From the NCBI GenBank assembly GCA_024399545.1, contig JAKSNS010000011.1, positions 1 to 62,236 on the forward strand: a stretch of 62,236 bases of DNA, given 5' to 3'. This document shows positions 8,501 to 16,404 of this stretch, piece by piece. The DNA comes from Paludibacteraceae bacterium. Its GTDB lineage: Bacteria; Bacteroidota; Bacteroidia; Bacteroidales; Paludibacteraceae. Made by a program: the position numbers and the translations under genes. Numbering within the stretch: the stretch's first letter is position 1; the number at the start of each line of letters is the position of its first letter. The notes under the pieces are model-generated. The model saw nothing but the letters and a program-made list of their open reading frames with translations. It was not told the origin of the DNA and ran no database searches.

Positions 8501-10425
8501 CATATCTGTTGTATCTCACTGATGTTCAGTTTCGTCTGGTTCAGCAAGATGAAGTGTTTGTCCAAATCCCCGTTGTTGAAAAGCACGTAGCATTTTGCGT
8601 TTAGGTGTGGGTCACGACCTGCTCTTCCTGCCTCTTGCACATAGTTTTCCAGTGAGTCTGATATGTCGTAGTGGACAACAAGACCTACGTCTTTCTTGTC
8701 AACACCCATGCCGAATGCCGATGTCGCCACCATTATTTGAACCTCGTCGTGCATGAAGGCGTTTTGGTTGGCGATTTTTTTGTCTGCGTCCATTTTGCCG
8801 TTGAATGGCAATGCTTTGAACCCGTCACGATTTAGTTTTTCAGCCAGTTTTAATGTCCTCCTTGTCCTTGAGACATAGACTATCGTAGGGCAGTTTGCTT
8901 CAGCGATGAGCGAGCGCAGTTTCTGGTATTTTTCTTCGTCAGTTTCGGCATTTATTACCGAGTAGCGTAGGTTTGTGCGTGTTGCCCTTGAGGCAAATAG
9001 TTCAAGTTCCAAACCTAACTCTTTCTTGAAGTATTCATGGATGTCCTGAATTACCTTCTGTTTTGCCGTGGCTGTGAAACATGACACTGGAATAGGTCTC
9101 CCGCACTTTTTCTTCTCCTGCAATTCCCTGATAAATTTGCCGATGTAGAGGTAGTCAACCCTGAAATCTTGTCCCCACGACGAAAAACAGTGTGCCTCGT
9201 CTATCACAAACCTAACGATGTTGCGTGACAGCATTATTTTCTCTATCGTTTTGCTTCTCAGCATCTCAGGTGCTATGTATAGCAACGAAGCCTCTCCCTC
9301 CATTGTGCGTTCAATTGCCAGCGAACGTGATATAGGATCCAATAGTCCGTTGATGGTGACAACGTCCGTTATTCCTCTTTCCGCCAGGTTATCAACCTGG
9401 TCTTTCATTAGTGACTGCAATGGCGAGATTACAACCGTCAGCCCATGCAGGCTTTCTCCTGCCATCATAGCAGGCAACTGGAACGTAAGCGATTTTCCTC
9501 CACCTGTGGGAAATACTGCAAGCAGCGAACGCCCTTCGACAGCCGCCCTTGCTGCATTTTCCTGCAATGGCTCTCCTTCGTATTTCCTAAATTGGTCAAA
9601 GCCGAAGAATTTCTTAAGGTTTTTATTGACGTTTAGGTTGTTGTCGCAATATTCACACCTCTCCTGACAGATAGTATGGCGAAGTTCGTTGATGATGTTT
9701 TCCACTAATGGGTAGTTGTGCAGTACCCAAGGTGGTGTGACTGAACGATGGTTTGTCGTGCCAATTAGCGCAAGGGCAAATGCCAGTTCACATGGGTGTT
9801 TCCCTATCATTGTCCCCAAATCAGCATGCTCGCAAATCTTTCCTCTGTATTCGTTGAATATGGTGCTTTCCAATTCGTCGTCGGTTATTCGTGTTTCGTC
9901 TGACACCATTAGTAGAAACCCTTCAAACTCTTTTGTCCCTTTCAATAGATTATGAAAAATCGCTCTTTTGTTAGGGTTCAACATATTCCAAGCGTTGATT
10001 TCGTCCATCAACAAGTCACGTGCCTTCACACAGTCGTTTACTGGGTTGTTCAGTTGCTCACTCTGTAGTTTGTCGTCTTTTATAAGCCTGTGGTACGGTC
10101 TTTCAGGGAACAAAAGAGGTGATATATAAAGCGTATCAACCAAAACCCAAGGCAATTTCCTGTCACCGAACAGGTATTTGATGTCGTGGTGGATGATGTT
10201 GTGCCCGCACACGAAATCAACATCTTTCATCATTTCCTCCAACTCTTTCCTTGATGCCCCATGATATGTGCCACCGTTGCAGTGCAATGCCCCTATATCA
10301 TGTAACTTCTTGTCTTTCAGTCCAACCTCCGTATCAAGTATGACCCAGTTGTTTCTATCCTTATTTGCGTTCTTTTCTTTGCCTACAGGGATGATGTCAC
10401 TCAAAATTTTACTGAAAATAGACAT
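5530..10425 (-). CDS. DnaQ-like exonuclease / RecQ helicase / UvrD helicase fusion
   Basis: A 1631-aa protein made of three nucleic-acid machines. Residues about 25-100 look like a DEDD 3'-5' exonuclease (ILDTEVG with D31/E33, and CGHNIIHHDIKYL). Residues about 280-640 are a RecQ core: FPTGGGKS (305-312), DEAHCFSSWGQDFR (409-422), CFTATA (449-454), and the helicase C region with AFGMGVDKKDV and QEAGRAGRD. Residues about 650-1060 are winged-helix/linker-like. Residues about 1070-1560 are a UvrD/Rep core: AAGPGSGKTRV (1090-1100), VIDEAQDMSEGE, VGDDDQNIFEFRG, NYRSS, HKAKGREFDDVYM and YYVGMTRAK. It therefore combines a 3'-5' RecQ translocase, a UvrD-type translocase and a nuclease. Likely role: DNA repair or defence; the substrate is unknown. 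Its start is 4 nt after the stop of the ATPase gene at 10430, so the two are co-transcribed. Confidence 0.9.
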   Translation of the reverse strand: MSIFSKILSDIIPVGKEKNANKDRNNWVILDTEVGLKDKKLHDIGALHCNGGTYHGASRKELEEMMKDVDFVCGHNIIHHDIKYLFGDRKLPWVLVDTLYISPLLFPERPYHRLIKDDKLQSEQLNNPVNDCVKARDLLMDEINAWNMLNPNKRAIFHNLLKGTKEFEGFLLMVSDETRITDDELESTIFNEYRGKICEHADLGTMIGKHPCELAFALALIGTTNHRSVTPPWVLHNYPLVENIINELRHTICQERCEYCDNNLNVNKNLKKFFGFDQFRKYEGEPLQENAARAAVEGRSLLAVFPTGGGKSLTFQLPAMMAGESLHGLTVVISPLQSLMKDQVDNLAERGITDVVTINGLLDPISRSLAIERTMEGEASLLYIAPEMLRSKTIEKIMLSRNIVRFVIDEAHCFSSWGQDFRVDYLYIGKFIRELQEKKKCGRPIPVSCFTATAKQKVIQDIHEYFKKELGLELELFASRATRTNLRYSVINAETDEEKYQKLRSLIAEANCPTIVYVSRTRRTLKLAEKLNRDGFKALPFNGKMDADKKIANQNAFMHDEVQIMVATSAFGMGVDKKDVGLVVHYDISDSLENYVQEAGRAGRDPHLNAKCYVLFNNGDLDKHFILLNQTKLNISEIQQIWSAIKGMTKHRQRVCCSALEIARSAGWDDTVPDIETRVRTAISALEQSEYLERGNNVPHVYATGITVKNMDEARKRLTDSKLFDGKEFENAIRIIKSLITHKNTSGTAEGETETRVDYIADVLGLSKEDVVSAVERMRQEGILADSKEISAFMNNAGDSEHKSMLLLERFSKLEEFLLRKIPNDAWRISCKQINDNAIHEGIATSKEKDIRTLLYFLTVKGYVHKKEDFTHNLEVSLQNNFSDTIKRFEKRIGICRYAVEWLYRQAIRNVGSVKQNEKEGTIRFSVVELLNDLRNEQSLFGNEFRDVTLDEVEESLLYLSKIGALKLEGGFLVLYNAMDIRRLKDNKLRYKQEDYRRLDEFYKLKIQQVHIVGEYANLMVRDENAALGFVQDYFQIDYKKFISKYFKGERQKDIQRNLTPDKYNHLFGQLSERQMEIISDYKSRCIVVAAGPGSGKTRVLAHKLASLLTMEDVKHEQLLMLTFSRAAATEFKQRLMQLIGNAANYVEIKTFHSYCFDLLGKIGNIEESSDVVERAARMISDGEVEPNKISKSVLVIDEAQDMSEGEYNLVRALMGANEEMRVIAVGDDDQNIFEFRGSNSYYMSRLTKEEGSRFIEMTENYRSSRNVVAFANGFVGKIKNRLKNTPIVSMSKNDGWVSVTHHHSDSLFTPLIEEMMRNRSEGSACVLTQTNEEAAIVVALLRKRGINGKLIQSMDGFRFMNLAEMRYFMRQLSLRVKTPFINDEAWNEAKEATLRCYEGSECLGYVERCLQLFDETHVSKYQSDFAEYVFESSIEDFTDYGSSDVVVSTIHKAKGREFDDVYMLVDDRFKNGDLQNRRYYVGMTRAKNRLFIHTSGSSFDGIKADKRVDDQRFYGLPDHILLQQTMKDVYLGFFKDKKEKILRLRAGMGLVYRNFTLYHGEIAVATLSRKMQGEMKEWMERGFRVSSAKVGFIVAWKAADAPKEEKETAVLLADISMVRSRNQLEEKHEY

Positions 10426-10429
10426 ACCT

Positions 10430-11650
10430 TCAATACATTAGTCCTAAAAGATACAATGGCAGTTTTTCGCCCGAAGGGTACTCTATGTCGTCTGCGAATA
10501 CATAAGAATCAGGAATCCCTGCAATCTGTTCAAATCCTTTGTCTTTACCCCCTATTTCAAAGGTGTATTTGTCGTCAATCGAGAAATCCGCCCTGCTTTT
10601 GCTATATTCCACTTTGTGTTGGTATGACAATTGGTTGACAGCAAACGTCTCTCTAATCGTCCCTATATGTACATCTTTCGTAGGTGCCAAGGCGTAATGT
10701 ATATTGCTGTTTTCCAGATATATCTTATCTGGTTTCTGCATTTTTTTTATGTTGTTGTAGTCTGAGTAAAGCAGGTTAATCATGTTGGCATTGTCAAGGT
10801 GCGAAAGATAACCGATTATCGTGTTTCTCTGCAATCCGCTTTGTACAGAGAACCTGCTGATGTCAACCTCGAATGGCTCAGTCGAGGCAAGTATGTTCAT
10901 CAACGCCTTGATTTTCCTCGTGTTCGAGAAATCAACACCGCATATCCTTGGCAATTCGTCGTCTATCACATAGTTCATTACCTGCTCTATGGCTGACTGA
11001 TAGTCTATAGGGTTCTTCAACTTTTTGTAGTATGGGTAATAACCGTATCTCAGGTATTCCTTGAACATTGGCAGTGGTTTGCACTTGTCGTTGACCATCT
11101 CGCAGATTTCCCAACTGTTTTTCAAAATGTCGTCAAGCGATGACACAGGCAACTCAATGTTTTTGTAGAAATGGAGGAATTCCCTGAAACTCAATCCTTG
11201 TATCTCATGGTTTATGCACCTTCTGCTTAGATCACTCTCTCCTTCCATCAGTTTCAGCAGCGAACTTCCGCTGATGACAATCTTCAGTTCTGGATAAGTG
11301 TCGTAAATCTCCTTAATCTCACTACTCCAGTTCTCGTATTTGTGTATCTCGTCAAGGAAAATGTGTTTTCCCCCGTTTTTCCAAAACACATCCACCAACT
11401 CAAGGATGGTGTGTGTCGCAAAGTATGACCAGTCGCAGGAGCAGTATAAAACGCTTCTGTCTCCTAAACTGTAGTTCCTTTTGATATATTGCAGCATCAG
11501 TGTGCTTTTCCCTACGCCTTTTTGCCCCCTTAATGCCATCAGTGGAGTGTCCCAGTTTATCTCTTTTTTACCACTGCTCATACAGTGTCTCTCGAAGTCC
11601 ATAGACGTCGCTTTGATTATTCTCGTGTATTTGTCAATCAATGTCTCCAT
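10430..11650 (-). CDS. AAA_14/DUF4143 family ATPase
   Basis: 406 aa. An N-terminal P-loop ATPase domain has Walker A GQKGVGKST (about 42-50) and Walker B HIFLDEIHKY (about 96-105), followed by VISGSSLLKL, typical of the AAA_14 family. The C-terminal part (about 190-400) fits DUF4143, a winged-helix/PD-(D/E)XK-like domain; DFSIDDKYTFEIGGKDKG near the end resembles the nuclease-like core. These ATPases are abundant in Bacteroidales and their role is mostly unknown. It is the first gene of the operon with the exonuclease-RecQ-UvrD fusion (4-nt gap). Its leader carries three 33-nt-spaced palindromes, suggesting autoregulation. Confidence 0.88.
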   Translation of the reverse strand: METLIDKYTRIIKATSMDFERHCMSSGKKEINWDTPLMALRGQKGVGKSTLMLQYIKRNYSLGDRSVLYCSCDWSYFATHTILELVDVFWKNGGKHIFLDEIHKYENWSSEIKEIYDTYPELKIVISGSSLLKLMEGESDLSRRCINHEIQGLSFREFLHFYKNIELPVSSLDDILKNSWEICEMVNDKCKPLPMFKEYLRYGYYPYYKKLKNPIDYQSAIEQVMNYVIDDELPRICGVDFSNTRKIKALMNILASTEPFEVDISRFSVQSGLQRNTIIGYLSHLDNANMINLLYSDYNNIKKMQKPDKIYLENSNIHYALAPTKDVHIGTIRETFAVNQLSYQHKVEYSKSRADFSIDDKYTFEIGGKDKGFEQIAGIPDSYVFADDIEYPSGEKLPLYLLGLMY

Positions 11651-11687
11651 ATCTGTTTTATTCTCAATATTAATTCAAATTGATTTT

Positions 11688-11769
11688 GCTTTCCATACAA
11701 AGCATTTTCTTATTATTTTTGCTTTATATAGAAAGCAAAATTTATTATTTTCTGCTTTCCGTACAAAGC
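11688..11769 (-). promoter_or_regulatory. Triple palindrome array, 33-nt period, in the ATPase/helicase operon leader
   Basis: Three 16-nt inverted repeats of the form GCTTT-N6-AAAGC lie at 11688-11703, 11721-11736 and 11754-11769. The start-to-start distance is exactly 33 nt, about three DNA turns. The 17-nt spacers are AT-rich and similar to each other. The array starts just downstream of the -7 box (11782-11789) and ends 38 nt before the ATG, so it sits in the transcribed leader. It could be a set of phased operators or a string of small RNA hairpins. Confidence 0.85.
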
Positions 11770-11781
11770 ATTTTCGCACTG

Positions 11782-11812
11782 CAAAGGTACACATTTTTTT
11801 TTGTCCGACCAA
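11782..11812 (-). promoter_or_regulatory. Promoter of the ATPase/helicase operon
   Basis: Reading the minus strand, TTG (11812-11810), a 20-nt spacer and TACCTTTG (11789-11782), followed by CAG, match the Bacteroidetes promoter. Confidence 0.75.
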
Positions 11813-11882
11813 GCTTTTCCTCGAAAAAAATAATTTTTCCCTCAAAATCGGTTTTCTTTAGCTGTATGTCGAATTTTTTTTG

Positions 11883-11890
11883 TAACTTTG
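11883..11890 (+). promoter_or_regulatory. -7 box of the S9 peptidase promoter
   Basis: TAACTTTG followed by CACC lies about 23 nt upstream of the ATG. No convincing TTTG is present at the -33 position. The promoter is divergent from that of the ATPase operon. Confidence 0.65.
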
Positions 11891-11912
11891 CACCATACAG
11901 AATATATGCTTT

Positions 11913-14336
11913 ATGAAAAAGATTTTCAGTAGTTTATTTATTTTATTGACGGCTATTTACTCATTGGTGGCTGTCGAAGTCAAGAATGTCAAGGTCGCAG
12001 GTCCTTTCGAGGTAAAACAACCTGTTATTATTGATTCTATTGACGCTGCACAGGTGAACATCAACGATTTGCCGATCGTTGACGCCGCAATCTCGTTGGA
12101 AAATATCAAGAATGGCACGATGAGGCAACTCAGCGAACTCAAGGGTGGCAATGGTCGTCGGATTATGCTTGCTGCTTTTAGGTTTGAGTGCAAAAGTTAT
12201 GTAACTGCCGCAATTACGGTCGAGAATATCAAGAATTACAAACTCTTTCTTAATGGCGAGACGTTGACAGGCAAGAAGTCCCTTCAACCTGGGTTTTACG
12301 ATGTCGTGCTTAAGTTCGTCATGGATTCTGTCGCTCCTGTCGTTAAAGTGGAAGGTGAAGGCATTGCGCTTGTCGAAAACCAAGGCAAGCGTCCTTTTAA
12401 CATCATCGACAATATGTTGATGAAGAATATCACCAAGGCAGTACTCTCTCACTCAGGCAAATATGCAATAAAGGTTGTCAGTGGCTTCACTCCCGACGGC
12501 AAGACTGAGAGTCTGGCAGAGGTGATTGAGACTACCACAGGTCGTAGGGTTGCAGAGTGTTGCCCTCATGCCGTGTGGATGCCTGGCCGTGACCTCTATT
12601 TCGATATGCGTTATGTTGATGACAGGCGTGAGCTGACCACCATCGACCCAAAAGACATGACAGTAACGGTTATCTGCCGAGACTTGAAATCAGAGAGTTG
12701 GCAGATGTCGCCAACAGGCGATTTCGTGATACTTACTGAGGAGATGGAAGGTCCCGCACCTGACAAGGATGTCCATGAGATAAAAGAGCCTGACGACCGT
12801 ATCCCTGGTTGGAGGACACGTAGCCGTCTGCTGAAAGTGGATTTGAAAACAAGTTTTGCCCAGCCTCTCACCCATGGTTATCATACGGTGAACCTTATGG
12901 ACATCAGCAATGACGGTCGCTACATATTATATAATGTGACGAAAAGCGTGATGGGCAAACGTCCGACAGAGGTGATGAGTATTTACCGTCTTGAACTTGC
13001 CACGATGAGCAACGAGACAGTTGTCGAGAATGACGGTTTTGTCTCTGGCGCATGTTTTGTGCCTGGCGGCGAGCAGATTATCCTTACCGGTTCGCCTGAA
13101 TGCCTTGGCGGTGTTGGCAACATATTGTCAGCGGACAAGATTCCGAGCATGTACGATTATCAGATTTACCTCATGGAGCGTCCTGGAGGTCTGGTGCGTT
13201 CACTGACACGTGATTTCAAGCCTGCCGTTCAGAATCTTATGGTCAACGAGAAAGACGGAATGGTCTATTTCACAGCTGAGAACGAGGATTCGGTGAGCCT
13301 TTACCGTCTCAATCTGAAAAACGGCAATATTGAGATGCTACGTCAGCCTGTAGAGGTCGTCAACGGTTTTGATGTCAAGAATAACACATTACTATATTAT
13401 GGCACAAGCGCATGTGTTCCAAGCCGTCTTTTTACTCTTGACACAAAAAGCGGTAAGGCTCGTTTGCTTGCCGACCCTAATGTGGGGAGAATGCTTGAGG
13501 TTGCTCTTGGTGAATGCCGTGCCTGGCGTATGACGAGCGTGAACGGTTATGAGATTACCGGTCATTGCTATTATCCTGCCGACTTTGACTCTACACGCCG
13601 TTATCCTGTGATTGTCAGTTATTATGGCGGTTGCTCGCCTACTTCAAGAAGGTTCGGTGGAGGCAGCCATTATCCTGCACATTACTGGAATGCAAATGGT
13701 TATATAGTTTTCGAGGTTAACCCAGGTGGTGCTACCGGTTTTGGTCAGGAGTGGAGTGCCCGTCATGTCAACACAATGGGCGAAAGCATTGCCGAGGACA
13801 TCATAGAGGCTACAAAATGGTTCAGCCAGAACAAGTATGTCAATGCGGACAAGATTGGTTGCGTAAGTGCTTCATACGGAGGCTTCATGACCCAGTTGCT
13901 GCTCACGAAAACTGACATTTTCGCCACGGGCATCAGCCATGCGGGAATCTCTGACCACACAAGTTATTGGGGTGAAGGCTATTGGGGTTACACTTACAGT
14001 CAAGTTTGTGCCGCCAACTCATACCCTTGGACACGCAAGGACCTTTTCGTTGACCGCTCGCCTCTCTACAATGCCGACAAGATACATAAACCTCTGCTCT
14101 TCACTCACGGCAGTGCAGACACCAACGTGCCTATAGGTGAGTCTATACAAATGTATAATGCTCTGAAACTATTGGGTGTTCCTACTGCTTTCGTCGTTGT
14201 CGAAGGTGAAAACCACGGCATTATGGCTTACTCTAAGCGCATAAAATGGATAAATACCATGATGGCATGGTTTCAGAAATGGCTGAAGGATGACGATTCA
14301 TGGTGGAGGGGAATGTATGGTGATGACAAGTTGTAA
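11913..14336 (+). CDS. Secreted S9-family (prolyl oligopeptidase/DPP IV-like) peptidase
   Basis: 807 aa. The N-terminal signal peptide (MKKIFSSLFILLTAIYSLVA) points to export. Residues about 180-540 look like a beta-propeller with repeated strands; residues about 560-800 are an alpha/beta-hydrolase domain. The catalytic triad is visible: Ser654 in SASYGG, Asp736 in HGSADTNVP and His768 in GENHGI. The family removes dipeptides or short peptides from peptide substrates, in line with peptide use by Bacteroidales. It is followed by a strong hairpin terminator, so the gene is probably monocistronic. Confidence 0.92.
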   Translation: MKKIFSSLFILLTAIYSLVAVEVKNVKVAGPFEVKQPVIIDSIDAAQVNINDLPIVDAAISLENIKNGTMRQLSELKGGNGRRIMLAAFRFECKSYVTAAITVENIKNYKLFLNGETLTGKKSLQPGFYDVVLKFVMDSVAPVVKVEGEGIALVENQGKRPFNIIDNMLMKNITKAVLSHSGKYAIKVVSGFTPDGKTESLAEVIETTTGRRVAECCPHAVWMPGRDLYFDMRYVDDRRELTTIDPKDMTVTVICRDLKSESWQMSPTGDFVILTEEMEGPAPDKDVHEIKEPDDRIPGWRTRSRLLKVDLKTSFAQPLTHGYHTVNLMDISNDGRYILYNVTKSVMGKRPTEVMSIYRLELATMSNETVVENDGFVSGACFVPGGEQIILTGSPECLGGVGNILSADKIPSMYDYQIYLMERPGGLVRSLTRDFKPAVQNLMVNEKDGMVYFTAENEDSVSLYRLNLKNGNIEMLRQPVEVVNGFDVKNNTLLYYGTSACVPSRLFTLDTKSGKARLLADPNVGRMLEVALGECRAWRMTSVNGYEITGHCYYPADFDSTRRYPVIVSYYGGCSPTSRRFGGGSHYPAHYWNANGYIVFEVNPGGATGFGQEWSARHVNTMGESIAEDIIEATKWFSQNKYVNADKIGCVSASYGGFMTQLLLTKTDIFATGISHAGISDHTSYWGEGYWGYTYSQVCAANSYPWTRKDLFVDRSPLYNADKIHKPLLFTHGSADTNVPIGESIQMYNALKLLGVPTAFVVVEGENHGIMAYSKRIKWINTMMAWFQKWLKDDDSWWRGMYGDDKL

Positions 14337-14339
14337 AAC

Positions 14340-14371
14340 AAAAAGTCAGACAAGTAAATGTCTGACTTTTT
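14340..14371. terminator. Bidirectional rho-independent terminator
   Basis: AAAAAGTCAGACA (14340-14352), a 6-nt loop and TGTCTGACTTTTT (14359-14371) form a perfect 13-bp stem with A-tract and T-tract arms. It serves the S9 peptidase (plus) and the EamA gene (minus) that converge here. Confidence 0.93.
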
Positions 14372-14402
14372 ATTTGCTGTAGAGTTCTTTATTTGTTTGT
14401 TA

Positions 14403-15281
14403 TCAACGTTTCCTTTGGCTGATGAACAGACCAGAGATTACGATGAAAATGCCGAGATAGTCGTTCCACGAAATCATCTCGCCTGCTATTGCCCATACGC
14501 ACACAGGCGTGAGGGCAGGTATTAGGTTCGAAAAGGCGTTTGCTCGTGCAACGCCAATGTATCGTACTGCATTGCAGAAGAATATGTAACTGACCACAGA
14601 GCAGAATACGGCAAGAATCAGTATTGAGCCTAAGGGGTGCAGCGATGGAGCGACGAAACTGCGTGAGTGGTCGAACAAAAGCCATGTGGGGAGGAAAAAC
14701 ACAAGGGAGGTGAGGTCAATGTAGAACACAATCGTGGCAGGCTTGAAGCGTGCATCGACCTTGCGGAGGCAAATGCAGTATAATACAGTCGTTATAGCGG
14801 CAAATGCGAGGAGGGTGACACCGAGAGGGTTGAAATTCACATTCTCACCAATTAAGACTATTAAGGCAATGCCGCCGGCAGATACAAAAAGACCTATGAA
14901 TGTGTATATAGTGACACGTTCGCGTATCAGAATCCATGCTATGAACGGTGAGAGAAGAGGCCCAAGCGCAAGGACAAGCGAGGCGGTGTTGGGGCTTGAG
15001 AACTGTAGTCCGTAAGCCTCGAGGATGAAGTAGATAAAGGGCTGGAAGATACCTGCAAGTGTGAATAGCAGCCACTCCCTGCGTGTTGGTTTTTCGAGTT
15101 CATGGCGTAATCCGCAGAAGAGGAACAGAATCAAGGTGGCTATGGTTATGCGCATAACCACCACTGAAAATGGGGAGTATAAAGTCAGAGCCTCTTTTGT
15201 GAAAATGAACGAGGCTGCCCAGAAAATTTCAGATAAGACTATGCCGCAATAGGCAAGTGTCAGGCTTTTGTTTCTAACCAC
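14403..15281 (-). CDS. EamA/DMT-superfamily transporter
   Basis: About ten transmembrane helices arranged as two EamA repeats (about residues 10-135 and 150-290), the form of drug/metabolite exporters. The second repeat has the family-typical SVVSYIFFCNAVRYIG and ANAFSNLIPALTPV stretches. The open frame continues upstream to 15398 inside trpS, but no hydrophobic sequence is encoded there; the GTG at 15281 gives a normal 292-aa protein starting just before the first helix. It lies 25 nt downstream of trpS on the same strand and is probably co-transcribed. The substrate is unknown. Confidence 0.87.
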   Translation of the reverse strand: MVRNKSLTLAYCGIVLSEIFWAASFIFTKEALTLYSPFSVVVMRITIATLILFLFCGLRHELEKPTRREWLLFTLAGIFQPFIYFILEAYGLQFSSPNTASLVLALGPLLSPFIAWILIRERVTIYTFIGLFVSAGGIALIVLIGENVNFNPLGVTLLAFAAITTVLYCICLRKVDARFKPATIVFYIDLTSLVFFLPTWLLFDHSRSFVAPSLHPLGSILILAVFCSVVSYIFFCNAVRYIGVARANAFSNLIPALTPVCVWAIAGEMISWNDYLGIFIVISGLFISQRKR

Positions 15282-15306
15282 AGTATGAGTTTTGTATAGG
15301 CGGGGT

Positions 15307-16299
15307 TTATTTGAATCCGATGATGTGACGGACTTCCGCAAGGGTGGTGCGTGCGGATTCGCGTGCAGCTTCGGCACCTGCTTTGAGAACACGGTCAAGG
15401 CGTTCAGGGGCTGCCTCTATTTCACGGATTCGCTCACGGATAGGGTCTGTGAATCTCACAATATCCTCGACAAGCTGTTTCTTCAATTCGCCGTAGAACT
15501 GCTGTTCGCAGTTGTTCCATTTGTCGTCAAAGTACTTGTAAGTCTCTGGTGTAGAGACAATCTCAAGGAAGGTGTAAAGGTTTTGGATTACGTCAGGTTT
15601 AGGCGAATTTGGTTCAGTAGGGCCATTGTCAGTGACAGCCTTCATAACCTTTTTCTTGATAGTCTTAGGGTCGTCCATCAGGTAAATGCAGTTGCCTTCG
15701 GATTTGCCCATTTTGCCTGATCCGTCAAGCCCTGGGACTTTTATAGCCTTCTCGGAGAGTGAGAAATTGGCAGGTTCTGGGAAAAACTCCACATTATACA
15801 TCTGGTTGAAACGGCGGGCGTAACGGCGCATCATCTCCATATTCTGCTCCTGGTCCTTGCCTACAGGCACTTTCGTGGCACGGTGTATAAGCACGTCAGC
15901 CGCCATGAGGGTGGGGTAGGTGAGAAGTCCTGCGTTGACGTTGTCGGGCTGTTTGCGTGCTTTCTCCTTGAAAGTGGTGCAACGCTCAAGGTCGCCGAGG
16001 TATGCGTTCATATTAAGGTACAGGTACAGCTCAAGAACCTCTGGCACATCGCTTTGCGCATAGATTGGCGCAATTTCGGGGTTAATGCCGCATGCGAGGT
16101 ACTCTGTCAGAATCGTGCGTACTGAGCGTTTTATATCCTCTGGTCGTGGGTTTGTGGTCAGCGAATGCCAGTCGGCAATGAAGAACATGCAATCATATTC
16201 GTTCTGCATCTCAAGGAAGCTGCGGACAGCACCGAAATAATTGCCAAGGTGAAGGTTGCCTGTCGGGCGAATGCCGCTGATTACTTTTTCTTTACTCAT
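15307..16299 (-). CDS. trpS: Tryptophan--tRNA ligase
   Basis: 330-aa class I aminoacyl-tRNA synthetase that charges tRNA-Trp. The HIGH-like signature TGNLHLGN (13-20) and the KMSKS-like loop KMGKS (196-200) followed by EGN are present, as are VPVGKDQEQ (about 144-152) and PTLMAADVL (about 129-137) of bacterial TrpRS. The length is normal. It is preceded by a -7 box at 16326-16333 and followed by the EamA transporter gene. Confidence 0.96.
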   Translation of the reverse strand: MSKEKVISGIRPTGNLHLGNYFGAVRSFLEMQNEYDCMFFIADWHSLTTNPRPEDIKRSVRTILTEYLACGINPEIAPIYAQSDVPEVLELYLYLNMNAYLGDLERCTTFKEKARKQPDNVNAGLLTYPTLMAADVLIHRATKVPVGKDQEQNMEMMRRYARRFNQMYNVEFFPEPANFSLSEKAIKVPGLDGSGKMGKSEGNCIYLMDDPKTIKKKVMKAVTDNGPTEPNSPKPDVIQNLYTFLEIVSTPETYKYFDDKWNNCEQQFYGELKKQLVEDIVRFTDPIRERIREIEAAPERLDRVLKAGAEAARESARTTLAEVRHIIGFK

Positions 16300-16325
16300 A
16301 AAATTGTCGTGTATGGATTATAGTG

Positions 16326-16333
16326 CAAAGGTA
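16326..16333 (-). promoter_or_regulatory. -7 box of the trpS promoter
   Basis: Minus strand TACCTTTG followed by CAC lies about 27 nt upstream of the trpS ATG. The -33 element is unclear. Confidence 0.65.
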
Positions 16334-16378
16334 CGCATTTTTTCCGAGAAAAAGGGGCTTAATTCCGGGATTTTTTTG

Positions 16379-16386
16379 TATCTTTG
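16379..16386 (+). promoter_or_regulatory. -7 box of the outer-membrane protein promoter
   Basis: TATCTTTG lies 18 nt upstream of the ATG at 16405 and is divergent from the trpS promoter. The ATG at 16384 lies within this box, which argues for the downstream start. Confidence 0.65.
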
Positions 16387-16404
16387 TGCCATAAAATTGA
16401 AAAT

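Noticed and set aside
11688..11769. CRISPR-like array
   Set aside because: Three 16-nt palindromes with 17-nt similar AT-rich spacers; spacers are not unique, units are too short, and no cas genes are nearby.
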